Below, in pieces: positions 1-4,018 of a stretch of 5,852 nucleotides of DNA. Made by a program: the position numbers and the translations under genes. The DNA is from Chroococcidiopsidaceae cyanobacterium CP_BM_RX_35 (lineage in GTDB: Bacteria > Cyanobacteriota > Cyanobacteriia > Cyanobacteriales > Chroococcidiopsidaceae): positions 1-5,852 of the forward strand of contig JAFAVL010000485.1 in NCBI GenBank assembly GCA_019242465.1. The letters are read 5' to 3'. Numbering within the stretch: position 1 is the first letter of the stretch; every line of letters starts with the position of its first letter. The notes under the pieces were generated by a model. That model saw nothing but the letters and a program-made list of their open reading frames with translations. It was not told where the DNA came from and did no database searches.

Positions 1-311
1 ACGCTAACGAAGGACTGGGAGATTACCGAGGGGAAACTACCTCAGTAGGAAGTTTATATAGCAATGCTTTTGGATTGTACGACATGCACGGACTAGTTTG
101 GGAGTGGTGTGCTGACTCTTGGCACGATAACTATAAAGATGCGCCCAAAGATAACGGTATTTGGCAATGCGAGGATAATAATTATCATATTTTACGTGGC
201 GGTTCTTGGTACGACATCCCTGTCAGTTGTCGTTCGGCATGCCGCGTCAAAGGAGGCACGGGTGGCGGTTTTATAAGTAATGTAGGATTTCGGGTAGCAT
301 GTGCGTTTTAG
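1..311 (+). CDS. FGE-sulfatase (SUMF1-like) domain protein, C-terminal end (partial)
   Basis: The frame is open from base 3 to the TAG at 309-311, so this is the last ~102 residues of a gene that starts before the window. The translation has the hallmarks of the formylglycine-generating-enzyme/SUMF1 domain: LYDMHGLVWEWCADSW, then HILRGGSW, an Arg-Ser-Ala-Cys-Arg stretch, and the terminal NVGFRVACAF. In true FGE the segment after GGS(Y/W) carries two active-site cysteines. Here the first position appears to be Asp (GGSWYD) and only the second Cys (VSC) remains. That is usual in the broad bacterial family and argues against sulfatase activation. Cyanobacteria often carry this domain fused to kinase, caspase-like or NTPase modules, but the N-terminus is not visible, so the role is unknown. 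The domain assignment is confident; the function is not. Confidence 0.9.
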   Translation, partial: ANEGLGDYRGETTSVGSLYSNAFGLYDMHGLVWEWCADSWHDNYKDAPKDNGIWQCEDNNYHILRGGSWYDIPVSCRSACRVKGGTGGGFISNVGFRVACAF

Positions 312-318
312 GAGATGT

Positions 319-435
319 CTAAAATGTAAAGTCTGATACTATAGCTCCGCTCTTAACAGTATAAAACAGCACAATACCTGAGGCAGAAGGAGTTTTTCTA
401 AGATCCCAAGATCCAATCTTTCCAGTTTTAGCCAT
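319..435 (-). CDS. possible small 38-residue protein, unrecognised
   Basis: A minus-strand ORF starts with ATG at 435-433 and stops at 321-319. It begins MAKTGKIGSWDLRKTPSASG, continues with a short hydrophobic run (IVLFYTV) and ends SDFTF. An AGGA Shine-Dalgarno-like sequence lies about 4 bases before the ATG (minus-strand TAATAGGAATTG-ATG), which is the main reason to take it seriously. It converges on the FGE-like gene, with the two stops only 7 bp apart. I do not recognise the family. It could be a real small protein, the N-terminal stub of a larger decayed gene, or chance; ORFs this short are common in random sequence. Confidence 0.35.
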   Translation of the reverse strand: MAKTGKIGSWDLRKTPSASGIVLFYTVKSGAIVSDFTF

Positions 436-941
436 CAATTCCTATTAAGTTATTGGCATACTGAGTTAAGTAAGCTACTTCTTAGATATCCTCGTTAGAG
501 CGGAAAAGACGAAATTAATATAAAGAGTGTAATAGACTATCATGGAGTAACGTTTTGGCTCTCTAGGAAAGTTGGGGTATAATATATAGATGATAACTAA
601 TATTTCTCTAAAAGCGATGGACTTTCATTTAGATAGACTCCTAGACTTACCAAATACCACTGTGGAAAGCTATCACGAAAAGTCAGATGATGTCTACCTA
701 TTGAATGAGTGAATTAACTGTCCTCACTGCCAAAATTATACCGAAGACGTTCATCAAAATCGACCAACTGTAATTAGAGATTTACCTATTTGTGGTCGTC
801 GAGTGTATTTACAAGTTCCTCGCCGCCAATTTAAGTGTGGCCACTGTGGAAAATCCACAACAGAACCTCTAGAATTTCTCCAGCCATATCGTCTCATACT
901 CAACGTTATGAAGAGTATATATACCCCGACGGGGTGACAAC

Positions 942-980
942 AAAGGCTAGGAAGCTTGCTTGATGAGCTGTATAGCCTTT
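942..980. repeat. 8-bp inverted repeat with inner AGCT pair
   Basis: AAAGGCTA (942-949) and TAGCCTTT (973-980) are perfect inverted copies 23 bases apart. Inside them AGCT occurs twice, allowing an extra 4-bp stem. The repeat covers the stop of the minus-strand open stretch and lies about 8 bases from the small palindrome CCCCGACGGGG (924-934). It could be a transcription-termination hairpin of a former gene or part of the end of a second inserted element. No clear T-run follows on either strand. Confidence 0.35.
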
Positions 981-1111
981 TGCCCTCGTTGATAATACTG
1001 ACGCTTATTAGGACTTAATCTCATTAATTCTGCCACAGCATCCGCATGATGTTCAACTTTATCAATCGAACGACTAGCGGAACGATGGAGGGAATCAACA
1101 ACAAGATTAAG
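947..1111 (-). other. unrecognised minus-strand open stretch inside the ISL3 relic
   Basis: Between an in-frame stop at 1114-1112 and the TAG at 949-947 the minus strand is open for 54 codons with no good start. The part from about 1065 down to 947 reads like ordinary coding sequence (VEHHADAVAELMRLSPNK, then RQYYQRGQKAIQLIKQAS). The upstream part overlaps, in antisense, the better-supported transposase C-terminus. It may be the 3' end of a foreign gene brought in when the centre of the element was replaced. I cannot name the family, and it may equally be chance. Confidence 0.25.
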
Positions 1112-1308
1112 TTAATTATGCGTCAAGCTTATGGATTTAGTAACTTTGGGCATATGCGCTCTCGCTTGATTGCTGCCTTTGAGCATAAATAACCCTGCTC
1201 CCCATACATTCAAAAGAGCCAACGGGCTACTGTTTTAAGGCGGGACAGTGACTGCCACAAGGATTTTTGCCTCTGAGTGATTTGACTAAGCCTGGGAGTG
1301 CATCACAA

Positions 1309-1327
1309 CTCTTGTCCTGCACAAGAG
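1309..1327. terminator. possible hairpin, weak terminator candidate
   Basis: CTCTTGT-CCTGC-ACAAGAG is a perfect 7-bp stem with a 5-base loop. On the plus strand it is followed by CTTGTCTCATTTTG, only weakly T-rich, so a role in termination is uncertain. It sits between the IS relic and the operon promoter and could insulate the operon from upstream reading. Confidence 0.3.
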
Positions 1328-1448
1328 CTTGTCTCATTTTGTCTCGCTTTGTACTGGTAGCCAGCCAACGTTTTTAACTGATATTACCTTATCCTAATAA
1401 ACTAATAATTAAAAGCCAAATTACATTATGTATGAATTTTGTTATAGG

Positions 1449-1586
1449 TCAGAAGGTTATCAAACGGAATCTTGTTAAAGATCTGTAATATTGACCAATT
1501 AGAGTTAATCCTTGACCTTGAGTTTTAGTATGATGAATAAGTTTTACTTCTAGCCAAAGTTCAAAACTCTCTGTTAGAATTTTCAT
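1449..1586 (-). CDS. possible small 45-residue protein, unrecognised
   Basis: A minus-strand ORF starts with ATG at 1586-1584 and stops with TGA at 1451-1449. It reads MKILTESFELWLEVKLIHHT, then a Gly/Gln-containing stretch, and ends RSLTRFRLITF. It is mixed hydrophobic and basic, has no Cys and no clear membrane segment. The upstream minus-strand sequence (AAGAGATTATT-ATG) gives only a weak ribosome-binding site. Its start lies about 34 bp from the -35 box of the divergent peptide operon. It could be a small divergent gene or a remnant; chance is also possible. Confidence 0.22.
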   Translation of the reverse strand: MKILTESFELWLEVKLIHHTKTQGQGLTLIGQYYRSLTRFRLITF

Positions 1587-1619
1587 AATAATCTCTTATG
1601 CTGCCCCAATTGAAAAGTC

Positions 1620-1648
1620 TTGACAAGGAAATGGGAAATTGATAGATT
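1620..1648 (+). promoter_or_regulatory. likely sigma70-type promoter of the RiPP operon
   Basis: A perfect -35 hexamer TTGACA (1620-1625) is followed after 17 bases by TAGATT (1643-1648), which matches the -10 consensus at 4 of 6 positions. A start site near 1655 would give a leader of about 30 bases before the precursor ATG at 1686. The position directly before the first gene of the same-strand series supports it. No operator or riboswitch structure was seen. Confidence 0.5.
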
Positions 1649-1685
1649 ATAACCTACCAGTATTAAGAGATAAATAAGAAAGACG

Positions 1686-2015
1686 ATGTCTGAACAACTT
1701 CAACAGGAAGATCGGGAGCAGCTTAAGCCAACTGGGCAGAAAATGGGGAAATGTATCTTAAGAAAAGACTTGGAAGCCCTTTTAATTAGTAAAGCTTGGA
1801 AGGATGAAGCGTTCAAGCAAGCATTGCTCAGCGATAATCCTAAACCAGCGATTAGTGAAGTAATTGGGACTGAGATTCTTGAAGGTGTCGAGGTTGAAGT
1901 CCTTGAAGAATCTCCTTCCAAGGTCTACCTAGTGCTACCGATGAATCCAGCCAGTGTATTAAGCCAAGTGTCTGATGCAGACTTAGAGTCAGTTGCTGTA
2001 AGTATGTGGACCTAG
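1686..2015 (+). CDS. NHLP-leader RiPP precursor peptide with little or no core
   Basis: A 109-residue protein of the nitrile-hydratase-alpha-like leader family of ribosomally made peptide precursors. The family signature spans about residues 31-101: ALLISKAWKDEAFKQALLSD, then TEILEGVEVEVLEESPSKVY, LVLP, and the end-of-leader helix SDADLESVA (96-104). In this family the leader normally ends in Gly-Gly, followed by a core rich in Ser/Thr/Cys. Here it ends VSMWT and stops: no Gly-Gly, no core Cys, one Ser, one Thr and one Trp (108). The only Cys (23) lies in the N-terminal extension. The ATG at 1686 follows a weak purine-rich site (AAGAAAGA). It is the first gene after the promoter and is followed by a prenyl-synthase-like gene, a methyltransferase and a LanM, so it is the presumed substrate or a decayed version of one. 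The family is confident; functionality is uncertain. Confidence 0.88.
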   Translation: MSEQLQQEDREQLKPTGQKMGKCILRKDLEALLISKAWKDEAFKQALLSDNPKPAISEVIGTEILEGVEVEVLEESPSKVYLVLPMNPASVLSQVSDADLESVAVSMWT

Positions 2016-2119
2016 ACACACAATGACTTGAAGAAAGCCCGGGCAGATCCTTAATTGTTGTTTTTGTGAATCTTAAAGTTCTTTAGTCGAATACTCACTC
2101 TATTAAAGATAGAGAAGCG
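2016..2119 (+). other. gap between precursor and enzyme genes
   Basis: This 104-bp spacer is the longest gap in the operon. It contains the short palindrome GCCCGGGC (2036-2043) and a TTGTTGTTTTTG run near 2055-2066, but no stable hairpin directly before the T-run. Partial termination here, giving more precursor than enzyme transcript, is possible but not supported by a clear structure. In one shifted frame the precursor would extend a few codons into this gap (see findings). Confidence 0.4.
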
Positions 2120-3154
2120 ATGCTCCACAGATCTCTTATTACATCTTATGAGCAATGGTTGATTAAGAGTAGTAAGGCAGTGCTACAGTACATTAGCGAG
2201 TATTCAGCTCGTATGGCTGCTACTCCCAGACAGCGAGAAGCTTTCGAAAAAGCAATTAGATTAAGCTCAGCAAACAGGAAACTAGGAAAATTTTTTCCTC
2301 CTGTACACCTACCTTTACTGGTTTATAGTGGGGTGCATGGCGTAGACGAGCCTGCTATTCCGGTGTCTGGCGCAAATCTCTTGATCTCGATTGGAGCAGA
2401 TCTCTATGACAACTTAAACGATGGCGACTTACCGGAAGACTGGAAAGCATATCCAGATTTCGAAATCATTTTTACTGCTGATGGGATTGCCTGTATACTG
2501 CCTCAGTCCATAGTTGCTGCGTTGGATATTTCTACAGATCGTCGCCAGCATGCCCAGGAGTTGCTAGCTAAATGTCTCTTGCAGATGTTTGCTGGTCAGG
2601 CACAGGATTTGACATTGAATCATGCAATAAACCCTAGCGTTGAGACTGTGGAAGCCTCCGTGTTGGCTAAATCTGGACTGCAAGGAGCGCTCTACACAGG
2701 GTTAGCTGCATGCACAACTGACGCCTCTAAGGAAGTTATAGAAGCATACACAGCTTTTGGCTGCAATTTAGGTATGATACTGCAGTTGCGCTCCGATGCA
2801 CATGAATTATTTTATGATCCTGAGTGTCGAGACTTGGTTAATAGCACACGGACACTTCAGATTGCGCTTTGTTTGGAACAACTATCAGGGTCGGAACGCA
2901 CTGATTTTCTGACTTTACTGGACCGAGCGAGAACTGATGTTGCAGCACAGCAACAGGTACGGGCTAAGTTAAGGGAAATCCGTTTTATGTACCCTTGGAT
3001 GGCGATTGTACAGAAGTATTTAGCACGAGCGGAAGCAGCTCTTGAAATAGCTGCTCCCCAAGAACCAGTACGCAGTATTTTGTACGCTCTTTTGAGCGTC
3101 GAGGTGTTAAAGAAATTTGGGAAATATTTGGAATCGCGTATTGCCTGGACATAA
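2120..3154 (+). CDS. isoprenyl diphosphate synthase-fold protein (ComQ-like candidate)
   Basis: A 344-residue protein of the all-alpha trans-isoprenyl diphosphate synthase superfamily. The first Asp-rich region is seen as GADLYDNLNDGD (92-103; D94, D97, D101, D103). A GQAQDLTLN element (159-167) matches the family's GQ..D, and KSG (184-186) stands where KTG is usual. The second Asp-rich region is FGCNLGMILQLRSDAHEL (213-230), where QL.SDAHE replaces the standard Q..DDxxD. The N-terminal GKR/RP motif that binds isopentenyl diphosphate is poorly kept (LGKFFPPVHLPLL). Such divergence resembles ComQ-type enzymes, which prenylate a Trp of a peptide, more than housekeeping geranylgeranyl synthases. 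Chain-length or peptide specificity cannot be read here. The ATG at 2120 has AGAGAAG just upstream. The methyltransferase follows 6 bp after its stop, suggesting coupled translation. The fold is confident; the ComQ-like role is inferred. Confidence 0.8.
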   Translation: MLHRSLITSYEQWLIKSSKAVLQYISEYSARMAATPRQREAFEKAIRLSSANRKLGKFFPPVHLPLLVYSGVHGVDEPAIPVSGANLLISIGADLYDNLNDGDLPEDWKAYPDFEIIFTADGIACILPQSIVAALDISTDRRQHAQELLAKCLLQMFAGQAQDLTLNHAINPSVETVEASVLAKSGLQGALYTGLAACTTDASKEVIEAYTAFGCNLGMILQLRSDAHELFYDPECRDLVNSTRTLQIALCLEQLSGSERTDFLTLLDRARTDVAAQQQVRAKLREIRFMYPWMAIVQKYLARAEAALEIAAPQEPVRSILYALLSVEVLKKFGKYLESRIAWT

Positions 3155-3160
3155 ATCATC

Positions 3161-3982
3161 ATGACAGAACATGGCAATTCCTTATACTTAAATCAAGTAC
3201 GTCGCTATTACGACGAAGTTACCCCACTGTACTTGAAGTATATGGGGACAACTTACCAAGCTGGTTTGATCGCGTCAAACATGGAGGATACTGATCCTTA
3301 TCGAGCCACCAACCTTTACTTTGCTTCCAGAGCAGGAATTCAGCCAGGTCAGCATATTCTAGATGCTGGCTGCGGAACCACTGGTCCCAGTATAGACATT
3401 GTACAAAATATTGAGAGGGTTAGGGTTGATGCCATTACTCTATCTCCAGTTCAGGCTCATACTGCAAAGGAGTTGATACAACGGGCGGGGCTTTTCAATC
3501 AAATCCGAGTTCATGTTGGCGACTTCCATTATCTTCCCTTTGCTAACGGAACTTTTGACATTGTATTTTTCTTTGAAAGCGTCGGATACTCATATGACTT
3601 ATATAACTTATTCGCTGAGGTCTACAGGGTACTTCGTCCAGGTGGGAGTATGTATATCAAAGGCATTTTTAGCAAAGAGCTGCCGCTATCAAAGCAGGAG
3701 CAGCAGGAACTGGAAGAATTCAACCAAATTTATGCTCACAAAACTCCCTTAATGAGTATAACTACGCAGATAATTACAACAGTGGGGTTTAAGCACCTTG
3801 TGAGTTGCGATTTGACGGAAATATTGAGTACTAGAGAGTATCGTAAGGCGATGGTAGAGTTCAATCAGGGGTTTCCAACTCTAACTGAACTTGGAAAATA
3901 TCACCGAGACATGCTCCCAGAAAAGCATAATGATACGCCAATATATCGCTTTGGAGAAATCAAGGCCTGGAAGCCTTCCTAA
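3161..3982 (+). CDS. SAM-dependent class I methyltransferase, isoprenoid C-methyltransferase-like
   Basis: A 273-residue class I methyltransferase. Motif I is HILDAGCGTTG (65-75), binding S-adenosylmethionine. The segment after it is ITLSPVQ (92-98), a form typical of the sterol, tocopherol and geranyl-diphosphate C-methyltransferases. Then come GDFHYLPF (120-127) and motif II TFDIVFFFESVGYSYDL (131-147) with Glu139 where C-methyltransferases keep an acidic residue. Next are LFAEVYRVLRPGG (150-162) and a C-terminal region ending PIYRFGEIKAWKPS. The ES...LFAE...LxPGG arrangement resembles geranyl diphosphate 2-C-methyltransferase as I recall it. A start 6 bp after the prenyl-synthase stop, with no clear ribosome-binding site, points to translational coupling. 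I infer that it may methylate the isoprenoid made or used by its neighbour; peptide or other small-molecule methylation remains possible. Confidence 0.82.
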   Translation: MTEHGNSLYLNQVRRYYDEVTPLYLKYMGTTYQAGLIASNMEDTDPYRATNLYFASRAGIQPGQHILDAGCGTTGPSIDIVQNIERVRVDAITLSPVQAHTAKELIQRAGLFNQIRVHVGDFHYLPFANGTFDIVFFFESVGYSYDLYNLFAEVYRVLRPGGSMYIKGIFSKELPLSKQEQQELEEFNQIYAHKTPLMSITTQIITTVGFKHLVSCDLTEILSTREYRKAMVEFNQGFPTLTELGKYHRDMLPEKHNDTPIYRFGEIKAWKPS

Positions 3983-4018
3983 ACCTAACTCTTCAACATT
4001 TAAGATTTTTAGACGCGA

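Larger units (their letters stand above)
590..1192 (+). pseudogene. ISL3-family transposase, disrupted
   Basis: From ATG 590 the frame gives an ISL3 transposase N-terminus (AMDFHLDRLLDLPNTTVES). It is followed by the ISL3 zinc-finger pattern: CPHC, about 36 residues later CGHC, with the conserved DLPICGRRVYLQVPRRQFKC between. A TGA at 710-712 (codon 41) sits where family members usually have Gly (EGINCPHC), so a GGA-to-TGA change is likely. Around 886-895 the frame shifts: SHTQRYEEYI continues in another frame. Transposase-like sequence then stops near 923. The C-terminus reappears from about 1039 (FINRTTSGTMEGINNKIKLI, then RQAYGFSNFGHMRSRL) and ends at TAA 1190-1192. Only about 200 codon-equivalents remain where the family has roughly 400. 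The central catalytic region is missing, so the gene cannot make an active enzyme. Confidence 0.85.
557..1220 (+). mobile_element. decayed ISL3-family insertion sequence
   Basis: The element is bounded by imperfect terminal inverted repeats. The left end is GGCTCTCTAGGAAAGTTGGGG (557-577); the right end, complemented from 1200-1220, reads GGCTCTTTTGAATGTATGGGG. About 14 of 21 positions match, including the outer GGCTCT and the inner TGGGG. GGCTCT...GGG ends and a zinc-finger transposase fit ISL3. The length is only 664 bp, roughly half of an intact ISL3 element. Flanks are AACGTTTT (549-556) and AACGGGCT (1221-1228). They share the first four bases and 5 of 8 overall, which could be an eroded 8-bp target duplication but is not convincing alone. 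The centre (about 923-1030) does not read as transposase in the forward direction, so the element is internally deleted or rearranged. Confidence 0.75.
1221..1619. other. intergenic region between the IS relic and the peptide operon
   Basis: About 400 bp without a convincing gene. It holds a hairpin at 1309-1327 and two minus-strand open stretches. The first, about 1227-1367, contains RDKMRQALVQDKSCDALPG and ends LKQ-stop; it lacks a ribosome-binding site and looks like a remnant at best. The second is the 1449-1586 ORF listed separately. From about 1380 the sequence becomes AT-rich, as is usual upstream of a promoter. No tRNA, CRISPR or further IS end was seen. Confidence 0.6.

Noticed and set aside
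549..1228. Flanks AACGTTTT and AACGGGCT as an 8-bp target-site duplication of the ISL3 element
   Set aside because: Only 5 of 8 positions agree, too few to claim a duplication; mentioned only as a possible eroded one.
1227..1367. Minus-strand open stretch with three Cys near its end (DKSCDALPG...KNPCGSHCPALKQ), considered as a small Cys-rich peptide precursor
   Set aside because: No ribosome-binding site before its ATG at 1337, opposite orientation to the operon, no recognisable leader, and adjacent to a decayed IS. A remnant or chance is more likely.
1491..1528. TTGACC motifs as an additional promoter
   Set aside because: No -10 box at suitable spacing from either copy; the TTGACA at 1620 is much better placed.
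1700..1921. 73-codon minus-strand ORF opposite the precursor gene
   Set aside because: It is the antisense shadow of a well-supported NHLP leader, has low-complexity Ser-rich content and no ribosome-binding site.
2036..2066. GCCCGGGC palindrome and following T-rich run as a terminator or attenuator after the precursor
   Set aside because: The palindrome has no loop and is separated from the T-run by about 12 bases, so no proper terminator hairpin forms.
2857..3177. 106-codon minus-strand ORF opposite the prenyl-synthase gene end
   Set aside because: Antisense to a clear coding frame; Ser/Arg/Cys-rich translation without recognisable motifs.
3513..3752. 79-codon plus-strand ORF inside the methyltransferase gene
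   Set aside because: An out-of-frame shadow within the methyltransferase motif region; no independent support.
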